From positions 7,217,001 to 7,281,000 of the forward strand of contig OW203732.1 of assembly GCA_934045075.1 (NCBI GenBank): a stretch of DNA of 64,000 bases, written 5' to 3'. Positions 1 to 11,085 of the stretch are shown piece after piece. Made by a program: the position numbers and the translations under genes. The notes under the pieces are model-generated. The model saw only the letters and a program-made list of their open reading frames with translations. It ran no database searches and was not told the origin of the DNA. How positions within the stretch are numbered: the first letter of the stretch is position 1; every line of letters starts with the position of its first letter. This DNA is from Yponomeuta sedellus. Lineage: Eukaryota; Arthropoda; Insecta; Lepidoptera; Yponomeutidae.

Positions 1-486
1 AATGAAACAGGTACTTAAATAGTTTTCACTAACTGACAAAATAAACTACGGTATACACAAATAAAAAACTTACACGAGTTAAATAATTAAATAATTGAAG
101 CTGAATTGAATGTATGAATTTTGTCTGGCCTTAGTTCTTAATATCAGCAATATAAATAAGTAGTTTAGTACCCTACCAAGAGAGCATCAATGGCCTATAG
201 AATGATCGAACGTCCTAAACACCACTGACCAACGGAAGCTCTTAATTCGTGTGACCGAAGCGCGAGAATAGAAGAGGAAACGCCGGAAATGGGGCGCACT
301 GAATCTGTCTATCCTTACGTAGGGTTGTCAAACCTAAAACTAGATTTAAAGGAAAATATCGCTCATTTTTCTCTCTTATGAGCTGTCGGAGACCTGACTT
401 AATGCCCTATGCACCCTGAGTAACAGGAGGCAACAAAATACGAAAATACACCCGTTTACGTATAATCTTAAATAATGTCATACATC
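1..486. other. No gene recognised
   Basis: AT-rich sequence without a convincing ORF. A GC-richer stretch near 230-330 could be an old LINE remnant, but I cannot place it in a family. Confidence 0.4.
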
Positions 487-575
487 TACCTCTTCTGGAT
501 AGCCAGTGGTCGCGGGTTCGAATCCCGGCATGGGTGGAATTTTTAGCCTCTAAATAGGTTTTAAAAATGTCATAC
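487..575 (+). repeat. SINE family T1 fragment (3' half)
   Basis: The anticodon-stem, T-arm and tail part of the tRNA-like repeat T1. It has the B-box motif GGTTCGAATCC followed by the family tail TTTTTAGCCTCTAAATAGG. The 5' half, including the A box, is missing. Full copies lie at 31462-32094 and 58683-58997. Confidence 0.7.
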
Positions 576-614
576 AGTTTGTCCAAAAATTTAAGAAACC
601 GGAAGGGAAATTTT

Positions 615-670
615 GTAGCAAATGATCTTAATTTTCGATAATACTATCGAAAACTAAGATCATTTGCTAC
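615..670. repeat. Near-perfect hairpin, 26-bp arms
   Basis: Positions 615-640 and 645-670 are reverse complements with one mismatch, separated by a 4-base spacer. It lies just downstream of the T1 fragment. No coding potential. See the finding on snap-back hairpins. Confidence 0.8.
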
Positions 671-1068
671 CTTTAATCAAGAACAATATAGCTTTTTAAT
701 GAAACTGCTGTAGTTTTTTTTTATAATGCTTGTAAGTGCACAAAATTAATTAACACAGACAAAACGTCTAAGCGAAACCTTACTCTTTAATTTCTACACT
801 TTTTGGACAAAGAATATTGTAAGAACAAGATACAATATTCTTTATTATATACCGAAACTAAGGTAGTAGATATAACATAATTGCAATTAACATAATTTTG
901 GAATCACTTCAACTTCTTCTTATTTCTAATTCAAATAATATTAGTTGGAAATTACTGTGCCTTATGTGGGTATTTTGTATAAGAAAAACTATGAATGTTT
1001 CATTAACTACATGTTTGCAATAAAGTCACGAATTATCAATTACTGGACATCTAGTCATAAGGTATTAT
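671..1068. other. No gene recognised
   Basis: AT-rich sequence with short chance ORFs only. Nothing recognisable. Confidence 0.5.
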
Positions 1069-1344
1069 TCATCATCAACCCATTATGTCCCCACCGAGGG
1101 CCATGCCCCTCATGCCTCTCTCACCTAAGGAAGATATAGGCCATACTCCACCACGGGGGCCAAGTCCGGATTGGTGGAGGCTTGCAAAACTACTGGCTGG
1201 TCTTACTGCCAGAAGTTTTCAAGCCACCCTAAGGCCACTGACTTGGCTTAACGACCGCCATCTTTCGACGGCAGCCGGCCCCAACTGCGTATCGTGCCTA
1301 GCGAATTAGGAGCCGCTGGGAAAGATGCCATTAGCGTTAGTCAT
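1069..1344 (-). repeat. 5S-derived SINE family B, 3' part
   Basis: Body and tail of the 5S-B SINE in antisense. On the + strand it begins with the (ATC)n tail and the motif CAACCCATTATGTCCCCACC. It breaks off before the 5S-like head. It is older than the 34567 copy, with several indels. Short ORFs here are by-products of the repeat. Confidence 0.75.
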
Positions 1345-1845
1345 AAGTTTTTCTTACTCCAGTTCCACACATGATCGGAAAAATTATGGTAACTGTTAAC
1401 CCTAATACTTTTCGAAGACAAAGAAAACTTTTTACCACTGCAGCAAATGCAAATAGGAGGTATGCGTGCGTCATTTCGCCTTCGGCTTGTTTTTTAGTGT
1501 CGAATATACTTTATGTTCCATTTCCCGCTGACGTGCGCCGATAACATAATCGTATGTATTGAAAATTTTTTACGACTCCCTCTCCTTTACACCTTACATC
1601 CACACTATGCTATAAAATCTTCAGTGAAACGAAGACCCGCTTACACCATCCGAGACATTCAAGTATAAGATACAAAGGTTCCATTGGGTGCACAACAGAC
1701 TTGTTATGTTAAATTTCAATTTCGAATTCTATTTGTGTAGCCCTGTGAATCTTAATAAATAAATAATTTTTTTATCTTTATCTTACTTGCGTGGCCAAGA
1801 CACCATGTTCCTGGTTGAAGACAAAATAACAGTAAACGCTTTGGT
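1345..1845. other. No gene recognised
   Basis: Unique-looking AT-rich DNA. No exon with a protein signature was seen. Confidence 0.45.
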
Positions 1846-2003
1846 GCGTATTGTATTATATTATTGCCGTAGTATTTTTTTTTACATGTGCCCCCTTCTG
1901 TGACACATTTTGGTCCTATTTTATGCGTATTGTATTATATTATTGCCGTAGTATTTTTTTTTACATGTGCCCCCTTCTGTGACACATTTTGGTCCTATTT
2001 TAT
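1846..2003. repeat. Perfect 79-bp tandem duplication
   Basis: Units 1846-1924 and 1925-2003 appear identical, which implies a recent local duplication. Each unit contains a T9 run and the motif ACATGTGCCCCCTTCTGTGA. No coding function is apparent. Confidence 0.9.
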
Positions 2004-2554
2004 CTATAACTTTTTTTCACGCATACCTGAATATTTGACTCTCCTATACCTCTTGTGGTTGACTGGAAAATGCAAATAGCATTAGGTGCACCATTTGCAC
2101 TTTTTTTTACAATAATGAATTATTGAAAAATATAACAATAATCTTTATTGATCACGAGGGAACATCGCGAGGGATTAACAAATTATTTATATACATATTA
2201 AAAAAATTAACTTGTATTTGTTGCCCAAAATGTGATTTGCGGTTGGTGCAATTGGGTATAAAGAGGTACGAAGACTGCGGTATCTACCTTTAGCGCAGTA
2301 CCCCGGCCATGATCAACCTAAATGCTTTTTCCTTAGCTCTACACTTTATCGGCCATTTTCGTATATTTTGCCTTGTGAAAAATGTTGCTGCAATTATCTT
2401 TGTGCATTTAGGAAAATATGCTAAGAGCGGTTCGAAACTATGTTCGTCGTTTAAAATTGTCTGTAAAAATTCGTCGCCCATGTTGGACTTAGGGAAAACC
2501 AACTGGTTTTATTAAATGACACCGTTTGAGTGCGATCATTTGAAAAGTTTTGAG
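2004..2554. other. No gene recognised; weak reverse-strand ORF
   Basis: A 70-codon reverse ORF (2502-2290) has reasonable amino-acid composition but no motif I recognise. It could be the remnant of a transposon gene because it abuts the MITE at 2555. No function is proposed. Confidence 0.3.
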
Positions 2555-2943
2555 TAAAGGCCTGCGCAGACGAGGAACTTTTGTCCCCGAGGGACAAAAG
2601 TCCCTGAATCGTAAAAAATATCCTCCGAGTGCTTGTCGCGGACTCAACGTCTACGGTGTGCGGTCATTTGTTCCCCGGAAATTGAGTGAAGCGTACGGTA
2701 TGGAAGCAAATATTCTGAGATTAAATTGTGTTGTAATTTACAAGAAGTTTAAAAAGAAAAGGAGTTTTAAAAGAAAACACCGAACTTTTGTCCAGCCCGG
2801 TCTCTTGATGTCCACGGTAACTTGAGGGACTTTTGTACGGGGTATTTTTAGTCCTTCGTGAGCGTTTTTCGATACAATTTATAAGATATCCATATCGACG
2901 GACAAAAAAGTACCCGGGAGTCCCTCGTCTGCGCAGGCCTTTA
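2555..2943. mobile_element. MITE with 21-bp terminal inverted repeats
   Basis: Positions 2555-2575 and 2923-2943 are perfect inverted repeats (outermost bases TAAAGGCCTGCGCAGACGAG). The only possible target duplication is TA, included in the outermost bases. The interior has further self-complementary blocks, such as TTTTGTCCC near the left end with its complement. There is no transposase ORF. The length (about 389 bp) and structure fit a non-autonomous DNA transposon; superfamily unresolved. Confidence 0.75.
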
Positions 2944-4094
2944 TTTGGTTCGATTCGCAAAATGCGAGTATTGGCACGCAGCGAGTATTTTGCATACTTG
3001 CGTGCGCAACACCGAAATTTGCCAAACATGATTGACAGAAGTTTGGAAAGTTTGGTATTTTTTCATAAAATCCCGTGTACAGGAGAAGGTTAAAATTTTG
3101 ATGTATTGTGTATACTCTTTCTTTCCCTTTTTCTATTCATTAATCTGGGTTAGCATTACAGGATTTAGACTAAGCAAAAAATTTTATAGGAATACAATCT
3201 AATCACAAATATTTATAAAATCTGTGTGTGTTGCAACCGTTCTGCCATTCTGGCATAATGGAGTAACAAACATCAATTCATCCAGACTTTGCCATTTGTA
3301 ATAGTTGGATTTTCAAATATTTGAATTCGAGATTATTCTGATTCGCCACTTGGTGAGCGGGGTCCCTGGGATTTTACACAGATATTTCTAAAATTCGTTT
3401 GGTTGGCCCGTTCGACGAGTGTAGATCGTTTAGGTGCGCGTTCACTGACGTAAACAATCTTACCGTAAATCGAGGTTAGGGATAATTCAACTAAAGTCAA
3501 AACTTTCCTATCAAGTCCCGTCCGTGAGAGTTTCAACTCTGATCGTGGTGGAAAATAAATGGTTTTTTTGTACTATGTTGTACCTATACCTGGATTATTT
3601 ACAAAACAAAATAATTTAGTCGATATAAACTGTTAATTATTTTGTTTTTTCATACTTTTCTCAAACACTTTTGTCACATGTTCAATTATTGAGGCAATGG
3701 TAAAAAAAAAACAAATTTGGCGCCTTTAAGTTAAATTTAAAACTTGTATTTTTATTGTAACCTCAGACCACACCTGATGAGCTAGGGTAGTTGGATTTTC
3801 ATACTCCACAAACCCCAAGGCCTGTGGGAGGCCAAGCATGTCCTGAAGAGGGACACCTTGATTACACATGCAAGTATTGCGATGGAGAAATAAAAGCAAA
3901 AGTTTAGAATTTATATAAATGTATTAATCTAACATTCAATTTATTCAATTCATATTGCTCTTCATTTGATGCCTTAAATAATATGTCAAAAAATCCGATA
4001 AACGCTTATAATATTGCATCTGAATATCAGAGGTAAATAGATAGAGAACGCTTCATTGTACATAAAAAAGGTAATGACACAAATATTTCTTAAC
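2944..4094. other. No gene recognised
   Basis: AT-rich. Positions 3230-3290 contain a motif (CATTCTGGCATAATGGAGTAA) resembling the internal part of the Helitron-like repeat seen at 53940-54118. Otherwise nothing was recognised. Confidence 0.4.
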
Positions 4095-4099
4095 CTAAG

Positions 4100-4140
4100 A
4101 GTACATACGGTAGCCTTATCACTAAAAGTGATCTTTTCCA
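4100..4140 (-). repeat. LINE 3'-tail fragment with hairpin
   Basis: On the minus strand it reads GATCACTTTTAGTGATAAGG, that is a 6-bp stem ATCACT/AGTGAT with a TTT loop followed by the AAGG.CGCC-type tail. It belongs to the covarying 3'-hairpin family described in the findings. Confidence 0.6.
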
Positions 4141-4198
4141 GACCTTTGGATGGACTGAACTAATTAATACCAAATATCATACACCAATATAATTTTAT

Positions 4199-4470
4199 CA
4201 CCATCAACCCAATATGTCCCCACCGAGGGGCACGGGTCTCTTCCCTGAGGAAGGCATATCCCATACTCCACCACGAGAGCCAAGTCCGGATTGGTGGAGT
4301 CTTGCAAGACTAGTGGCTGGTCTTACTGTCAGAAGTTTTCAAGCCGCCCTAAGACCTCCGACTTGGCTTAACGACTGCCATCTATCGACGGCAGCTGGCA
4401 CCAACTGCTCAAAGTGCCTTGCCAAGCACAGAACCGCTAGGAAAAATGCCACTATCGTTAGTAATAGACG
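4199..4470 (-). repeat. 5S-derived SINE family B, 3' part
   Basis: Antisense copy of the 5S-B body. It starts with the CACCATCAACCC tail end and carries the family blocks GCCAAGTCCGGATTGGTGGA and CGGCAGCTGGCACCAAC. It stops before the 5S-like head, so it is a 5'-truncated copy. Confidence 0.75.
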
Positions 4471-4840
4471 GTTTACTATCATGCATCCAATTGCATTTAT
4501 GTTCCTTCAATTACATAGCAAATGCCTTTATTTGTCTACGCAGACTGGACTTCTTTATGAGTGGTATTAACTACGCATAAAGGAGTTTTCTTTTGAAGCT
4601 CTCGCAAATCTGTAGCAAAGAAGGCGGTAACAAATACCAGGAAAATATCGCAGCACATCCAGGAACCTAAGGAAGACGACTGATCTTCCGCAACAAGCGC
4701 ATTATAATACACGTTTAAATTCTTTGAGGTTTTGTATGAATCACACATGAGGTGGACATCAGCATTCGCAGATCACAAAAGAGTAGTTTATAATTTATTG
4801 TACACGAAAAACACAAAAAAAGAAATACAATTAAAGAAAA
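4471..4840. other. No gene recognised
   Basis: Short overlapping ORFs only. Nothing recognisable. Confidence 0.45.
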
Positions 4841-4883
4841 TACATGTACAAAGGCGAGCTTATCTCTGTAAGAGATTTCTTCC
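4841..4883 (-). repeat. LINE 3'-tail fragment with hairpin
   Basis: On the minus strand: stem ATCTCT, loop TAC, stem AGAGAT, followed by AAGCTCGCCTTTGTACATG. The same tail recurs at 43258 and 62705 on the + strand. Confidence 0.65.
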
Positions 4884-5052
4884 AGCAAACCTTGGGGAGT
4901 CGGAGTGGGGATGTGAAACGGGTCTATGCACGTGCACAACATACTAATACACTTACACAGACAACAAAATCATGCCAAAATAGATATCTACCCAAATACA
5001 TAAAAGCTAATAATGAAAAGAATAAACTACATAACCATCAAAGAAATCTACC

Positions 5053-5255
5053 TACATACATACATACATACATACATACATACATACATACATACATACA
5101 TACATACATACATACATACATACATACATACATACATACATACATACATACATACATACATACATACATACATACATACATACATACATACATACATACA
5201 TACATACATACATACATACATACATACATACATACATACATACATACATACATAA
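5053..5255. repeat. (CATA)n microsatellite
   Basis: About 200 bp of uninterrupted CATA repeat, giving artefactual THIY/MYVC ORFs in all frames. It sits on the 3' side of the LINE remnant at 5311-5631, about 30 bases from its 3' end, so it probably grew from that element's tail. Confidence 0.95.
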
Positions 5256-5310
5256 TAATACGTAAACAATACAGAATAAGAACCTACTTACATAAATACC
5301 TATCAAGGAG

Positions 5311-5631
5311 CTAAGATATAGACAGATAATGCTCTTTCAACCGTTTCCTGAAAGTACTGAATGACGGGCTAGTACGAATACTCTGCGGCAGTGCATTCCA
5401 CAGCCTGACCGAATGGACCGAAAACGAATCCCCGTAGGCTCCAGTGTTGTGGACAGGAATCTGAAGGAGATGGGAATTTAATGTTCTCACTGGTCTCACT
5501 CCAGAGTGCAACAAATGAAATCGTTCTTTTAAATATAATGGATAAGAAGGATTATGGACGATTTTGTACAGAAGAAAAAGTATATGTGCATACCGGCGAA
5601 GGCGGAGTAGGTATTCATTATAAAACCACAT
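5311..5631 (-). pseudogene. LINE reverse-transcriptase C-terminal remnant
   Basis: A 106-codon reverse-strand ORF matching the C-terminal tail typical of CR1/Jockey-like non-LTR reverse transcriptases. It has a basic LRRY-x-H-x-LY segment, then VRLWNALPQSIRTSPSFSTF and a final KEHYL. It lacks the catalytic YxDD part, so it is a 5'-truncated, dead copy. The 3' end is followed by a (TATG)n tail, seen as (CATA)n on the + strand at 5053-5255. The clade cannot be settled from this segment alone. Confidence 0.75.
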
Positions 5632-6144
5632 GACGAAATGAACTTAGTTACTGATATATTCAGATATTATCCTGAAATTGGTATATTTTATAGTGTTATA
5701 ACACTTACAAAGTGACAGATTGGTTTAGTTTGAGAAAAGAAAATCAAGCAATGTTAAAATAGTTACATATTGTATGTAACTAATAGTTGTCTCCATCGCT
5801 ATAGACAATTATTTCTGTGAGTAAAATTATGCAATATTTTTGGGAGGGATAAAGCTGCAAATTTGCTCTCCATAAAAAGTAATAGCGCTGTGGATGCACT
5901 GTTAAATTTTTTTGTATATTTTTATGGAGTAATTTGTTTTTATTCTTTCCCATGTTATAGGGATACAGGAATAAAGTTTCCCATCTTGCCATTTCCTCAC
6001 TAATGTGATAGTCGAGAGCAGGTCTATTTTAAAAAAACCCTAAAGTACCAATAGGTATCTAAGCTCGTGGCTTTGCTCCAGTGTGACTCAAATAAAAAGA
6101 AACTTTCCGGTTTGCAAATTATCCCGGCTAATTTCGATAGCTAC
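5632..6144. other. No gene recognised
   Basis: AT-rich with no coding signature. Confidence 0.5.
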
Positions 6145-6153
6145 GCATGACCA

Positions 6154-6532
6154 AGCGCTCGTGGCCTAGTGGAACCGAGTGATTGGAATCAATCACCTGA
6201 GTAAAGCCACGAGTCACAACAGGCGCGCTCAGGTGCTTTATGGGTGACCATACCGTAGCTACCGCTTGTGTTGCATTTTTTCCGAGCGCTTCCGTGCTTT
6301 GCAAGGCACGTTAAGCCGTTGATGCTGGCTGTCATGTAATGGCAGTTGTTAAGCTATGTCAAAAATCTTATGGTCTTGATAACTTGAGACGGGAAGGCCC
6401 GCCATCGTCTTATAAACCTCCACCAACTCGAACTTGACCCCCGTGGTGGATTATGGCCTATCCTTCCTGCGATCTCTTCGAGGAAGAGACCCATGCTCCA
6501 GCAGTGGGGACATACAAAGGGTTGATATCGAA
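6154..6532 (+). repeat. Full-length 5S-derived SINE family A
   Basis: A non-coding retroposon of about 379 bp. The head (6154-6280) resembles 5S rRNA: CGCTCGTGGCCTAG start, then GGCGCGCTCAGGTG and TATGGGTGACC in the order of the 5S internal promoter (A box, intermediate element, C box). The body carries the family blocks TTCCGTGCTTTGCAAGGCAC and CCGTGGTGGATTATGGCC, and ends GGGTTGATATCG. It is flanked by a 9-bp direct repeat GCATGACCA (6145-6153 and 6533-6541), the mark of LINE-driven insertion. Confidence 0.85.
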
Positions 6533-6541
6533 GCATGACCA

Positions 6542-7076
6542 TTATCGTAAACTGATTCTGCGGCCAGGATTGTCGCCTCATGAGAATACTTCTGAACGGT
6601 TAGTAGAATGGTCCTGACATTTTGCGTTGCCGACTACTTTTTAACTGCAGTCTATTCTTTTTCTCGTAATAATGTGATTTTAAGGTTTCGCACCCGAAGG
6701 GTGCCAAAAGGGACTAATGTAATGTTGACAATACTGCAACACTGAGTGAAGAACGATGACTAAGTGAATGATGGATAAATGAGCGAAGGAACGTATCTTT
6801 ATAATTTCGCTCTCTCTTCGTGCACCCGCTGTCTGTAACGGTGCGTTTTGTTAAAAGGTGTTTTAAGTGAAAAAAAAAACGGTAAAGTCAGCCTACTGGA
6901 AACCACGGCGTTTCATTATATAAGTACAGCCCACTGCCCGCTGTCGCACCTTCAGCAAAGTTTCATGTTCATGCTACTAGGACTCTCATTAGGAGACACT
7001 TAGGCTGCAGAATCATTTATTGCTTACTGAATTATTGCTATAATATTGCTATATATTATTGCTTAGTGAATAAGTG
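6542..7076. other. No gene recognised
   Basis: Unique-looking sequence. A short block near 6686-6715 (TTTCGCACCCGAAGGGTGCC) is self-complementary. No ORF of interest. Confidence 0.45.
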
Positions 7077-7140
7077 AACGAATTGATGGATGGACGTACA
7101 GACGGATGAACGGACGGACGCCGGACAGATGGATGGATGT
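7077..7140. repeat. Degenerate (GGAC/GGAT)n simple repeat
   Basis: GATGGATGGACG-type tetranucleotide repeats with point changes. Similar in type to the LINE-tail repeat at 35130-35280. Confidence 0.7.
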
Positions 7141-7734
7141 TATAATGAATTGTATCCATGCTAATATTATGTACACATGCTGCAGGATGGCGTAATGGCC
7201 GGTACTCAGTTGTGGACACATGGGCAGTTGTGGGCTGATGATGTTACTAACCGTAGGGCAGTGTCCCCGTGTCGCAACAAGCTGGCACAAGCCTGGTTGC
7301 AGTATAAGCTTATCACTAGGTTATTTTAATTAAGCCCACTGTTATCAAAGCTCAACAAGCATGGAAAAGTTTAAATTCCTCAGGAACAGCTTTAAATTGG
7401 ACCTGCAAGACTATGTTTGAATACGCATAAAAAATAAAGGCGTCCAAAAACCAGCAAACACATTATCCATGTAGAATATTTAAGGGAGTTTTCGCGTGAA
7501 AACGCTGAAATCCGTACCAGCAACTATTGCGTTACCCGAAGCAAAACGCGAAATCCGAAATTCTCTCATTTAAATTACAGTAAAGCCGCAGCGTGCATAT
7601 CATCAGACGTTTAAAAATGGCGCGAGCATCCGGCGGGGGATTATTAACGAAATGCGTTGCATTCGCGCGGCTGATGATGCCATTAAAACTGGCTGCAGAG
7701 ATAGCGGCCCTCAAAATTGCCTGAAAGCTTTTTT
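7141..7734. other. Unique region with a GC-richer patch
   Basis: Positions 7500-7715 are clearly richer in GC and CpG than the surroundings and are not seen elsewhere in the window. A 60-codon reverse ORF covers it but has no recognised motif. A regulatory or conserved non-coding element is possible, but this is speculation. Confidence 0.3.
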
Positions 7735-8005
7735 TTATGCATGATTTACTGCTGGCTGGCTAACTGGACTTTCAAACTAAAAAATAAAGGTATTTTATTA
7801 AAAAAAAGAAACATAATAGACTCTACAGCCGGCTTGCTCTTAAGAAATGACGTAGCTTTTGAAATACTTTTTACGCATTAATTACTGCTGGCTGGCTGGC
7901 AACTGGACTTGCAAACTAAAAAATAAGGTTTTTAATTTCAAACAAAGACCTAATAGACTCTAAGACTGGCTTGCTTTTAAAATGAGGTAGCCTTTGAAAT
8001 CGTTT
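7735..8005. repeat. Diverged direct duplication, ~130-bp units
   Basis: Two adjacent similar units, 7735-7868 and 7869-8005. Both contain TTACTGCTGGCTGGCT, AACTGGACTT.CAAACTAAAAAATAA and TAATAGACTCTA.G.C.GGCTTGCT. Differences are scattered, so this duplication is older than the one at 1846. Confidence 0.8.
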
Positions 8006-8929
8006 TCAGTATGAAGAATTTTATTTAAATGCTACTTAAGCTAAATTTTAGAAAAGTAGTGCAAGGCGACTTAACCCTCAATTTCTTGTATACCAACAAA
8101 CTGTTCATCTAATAATACTGTAAAGGGGCTATGCTCTACAGGAGTGGTTATGTTGGATGTTCGGAATGGTCATTGAATGACGCGTCTAGTCCGTAACAAC
8201 GTTTTATTGTCACTGAAGTGCTAAGCAAAAGTGCAGTCATCAAAATAAGTATGTAGAAGAAAATATGTGTTCTTGCACGAACAAATTTTTTTTGCATGAA
8301 CCTTGGCCAACTGACTGTTGTTAACAATATACTAATAAATCCCACTAGCCCCTTTACTTAAACTACTATTTCATTATGTATTTATTTCATAACGGAAAGA
8401 GACTGTACTTGTGGGTTTGGAAAAGAGAACTATCTTTTTCCAAACACTATAAAATAGCAATCGTATTTTTTGTCATCTCTATTTTATATAAAAACGTTAA
8501 TGTACGGTATAAAGTAAAATGCGTTAACACTTCTTCATTATATTCTTACCCTTCTTACACGCTCTATATTTAATGAGCAATTAAAATCATTCCGCCTATA
8601 CGTTCCTGTGGTTCAATCGCTCATTAGTGTTGCCCTAAATTATTATAATGAAATAGATACTGCGCTAAAAAATTGGTAAGTGACAAAAGGTCATTCGAAT
8701 GGTGGCGTGGTGACCGTGTCACTTATCTCCCTCCAAAATGGTTGAGATTAGTGATAGCTGACCCCTGCGTTACACTCCTCAATGAGTGCTGTTTGTGTGT
8801 ATGTCTGCAGCACTAATATTTTCCCTACTTTTGTTAGAAATTAACTGATGTTATGGCACTTAAAGTTATTGATACCAATCACGGAGTCTTATCATGTAAA
8901 TAATAACCGATGTATTAGGTTTAAGATCA
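8006..8929. other. No gene recognised
   Basis: AT-rich DNA with short chance ORFs. Confidence 0.45.
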
Positions 8930-9050
8930 TTTGAGAAAAGATGGTCAGAGTTGGGTTTTCTTCTTTGTCTGCCTTTTACTCTACTACACTATGGCCCGAA
9001 GGCAGCGGTTTGCAATTTACATTTGATATCTCAATAATCCAACATTCCTT
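8930..9050. repeat. Repeat shared with 16610-16730
   Basis: Blocks GATGGTCAGAGT and ACACTATGGCC occur in the same order here and at 16610-16730, with about the same spacing. Part of the motif (CCAAAGGCAGCGGCTTG) is also seen at 15245. Class unknown. Confidence 0.55.
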
Positions 9051-9779
9051 GGCTCATACGTTTAAAAAGTACAAAGAAAATTATTTTTTTGGCGAAAGAC
9101 ATACCATTCAATTGAGGTGAGTGATTGGAGATAAGACCTGAGCGATTCAACTTTTTGAAGTATTATTCCACTGAAAAAAATAATGTAACTGGTTAGTTAC
9201 AGAAATAGAAAAAAACGGACAAATGCAAGCAGGACTCTGCGTCAGATACACTCACGAGCACTTCAGTACCTTGTCACAGTCAAAATAGTAAATTTCTCAT
9301 ACATCAGGCTACAAAGAGGTTAATGTGACAAGGTTTTACGGTGGTTACATGTTAGTGCACGCGGCTGTACATCATACGTAGCTTAGCACGCCCTGTGACT
9401 AGGTGAATGGACAACATTTGTGTCAGTCTTAAATTACTATTGCTATAAACTTTTAGGTACAAGTGATTAAATATGTCGTTCTTCATTACAACTAAAATTT
9501 TAACGCTTCAAGTAGTCCTCAACATTTATTTTAATGCTTCAAGAGAGTCTTCGTAAAATTAACTCAAATTATGATAATTTTTAACTTTGAAAGTCGATGC
9601 AGACTAATAGAAATACCTTAGACTTAACAAGAAGGTTGCCGAAATTAATTATGTGCAAATTTCTTGGAAAGCATGTAATAGGTTAATATGATCTCAGTAA
9701 AGAGATAAGAACGAAATTCTTACTGAATATTTTACTTAAAAGCTACGACTTGCGCTTAGTCCCACAGAGACCAGCCAGC
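9051..9779. other. No gene recognised
   Basis: AT-rich. Nothing recognised. Confidence 0.45.
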
Positions 9780-9784
9780 TACTT

Positions 9785-9975
9785 TATACAGCTACATACG
9801 AGGTAAGGGCGCCTACACACGGGCGGCACGTCGGTAAACCAACAACCAAATGCAGTTATGGACACTCGTCGACGGCAAGTCATGACGCGGATAGTCGACG
9901 CTGACATATCGGCGACTGCCGTGGGCGCGTCGACGGCGGAAGTCGAATCACGATGACGGCTGCAGATGGCACACA
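9785..9975. other. CpG-rich patch of unknown nature
   Basis: GC-rich with recurring GTCGACG/CGTCGACGGC motifs, sharply bounded by AT-rich DNA. A 65-codon reverse ORF spans it without family motifs. It may be a decayed MITE or a CpG-rich regulatory block. No inverted termini or target duplication found. Confidence 0.35.
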
Positions 9976-10480
9976 TGCCGTACGTTTACAAGCGTAAAAA
10001 TAATTAAAAAAAAAACAAAAAAGAAATAAAAATATGTTAAGATTTATTTCACTTTGTAAATTTCTTATTCAATTTTTTTTTACTTCTTTAGAAGGTTTAA
10101 GAAGTGAAGGTTTAAGAAGTAAAGTGAAAGGTTTAAGAAGAAGAATAAAACAGAGAAGAAATAATTTTCTTTAGAAAACCATCAATTTATTAAAGTGGAA
10201 ATTAGAAAGCTGTTAATTTTTTGTACCATTTTTGGGATAACGAACTCATTTGAAATTAGTATTTTTTCTAACGAAGAGTGCTCTATTTATTGTGGCACCT
10301 CAAGAAGTGATTCTCATGCAAACGAATTTCTAACGACATACTAAATGCAATGAAACATTATCGATATGCTGAGAGGACTCAATTGAGGTTTAACCATATT
10401 TATAGTTATGAATAAATTTTGTTAATAGCACTTCGTTATCCCACCGATGAAAGTACCTACTTATTTAGATCTGGGGCGAA
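9976..10480. other. No gene recognised
   Basis: AT-rich, with a small direct repeat GAAGGTTTAAGAAGT at 10090-10135. No gene seen. Confidence 0.45.
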
Positions 10481-10486
10481 ATTTAG

Positions 10487-10727
10487 GTCGATATCAAACC
10501 TTACACGTCCCCACATTTGGGGCACGGGTCTATTACTGCAACGTAGGAAGGTTAGGCCATACTCCACCGCGGGGGCCAAGTCCGTGGTTGGTGGAGGATT
10601 GTAAGATAGTGGTGGGCCTTACTGTCAAAGGCCTCCGACATGGCTTAGCATGGCTGTCATTACATGAAAGCCGTCACCAACGACTTAACGTGCCTTGCGA
10701 AGCACGGAACCGCTTAGAAAACCGCCC
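10487..10727 (-). repeat. 5S-derived SINE family A, 3' part
   Basis: Antisense body of 5S-A from the GATATCAA.CC tail to the AAGCACGGAACCGCT block. The 5S head is missing. Coding frames here are not genes. Confidence 0.75.
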
Positions 10728-10936
10728 GCCGCTCTGCTTCTGAGTACAATAAGGAATATTCTGTCTATCTAAATAATATAATCAGCAATGAACTTCACTG
10801 CGGACAATGTAACCGAACTTCGCGAGTCACACCCATCTATTGCCGCAGAAGTCCTGCCAACCCTTGAAGTCGCCGACATCGTACTACACTACATCGTACA
10901 TCGTCGCGGAGTACATCAATCAACCATTGAGTATAT

Positions 10937-11085
10937 TCTTTTTAATGCACGGGCCCGTGCTAAGAACTATTTAAAAAAATATTTACAGGCTAAAACTTCC
11001 ACTCATGCCGGGACTCGAACTCGCGACCTCTGGCTATCCGTGCCAGCGCTCTACCAATTGAGTTACCTACCACGAGTGGAGAGCT
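10937..11085 (-). repeat. SINE family T1 fragment
   Basis: Antisense T1: tail TTTTTAATGCAC, then the CGGGACTCGAACTCGCGACC B-box complement and the A-box complement near 11060. Ends within the tRNA-like part. Confidence 0.75.

Noticed and set aside
5053..5255. CRISPR or satellite array
   Set aside because: Period 4 without spacers. It is a microsatellite in a eukaryotic genome.
4844..5314. 156-codon THIY-repeat ORF
   Set aside because: (CATA)n microsatellite translation.
9779..9976. Coding exon in the CpG-rich patch
   Set aside because: The reverse ORF has no family motif, and splice sites could not be paired with neighbours.
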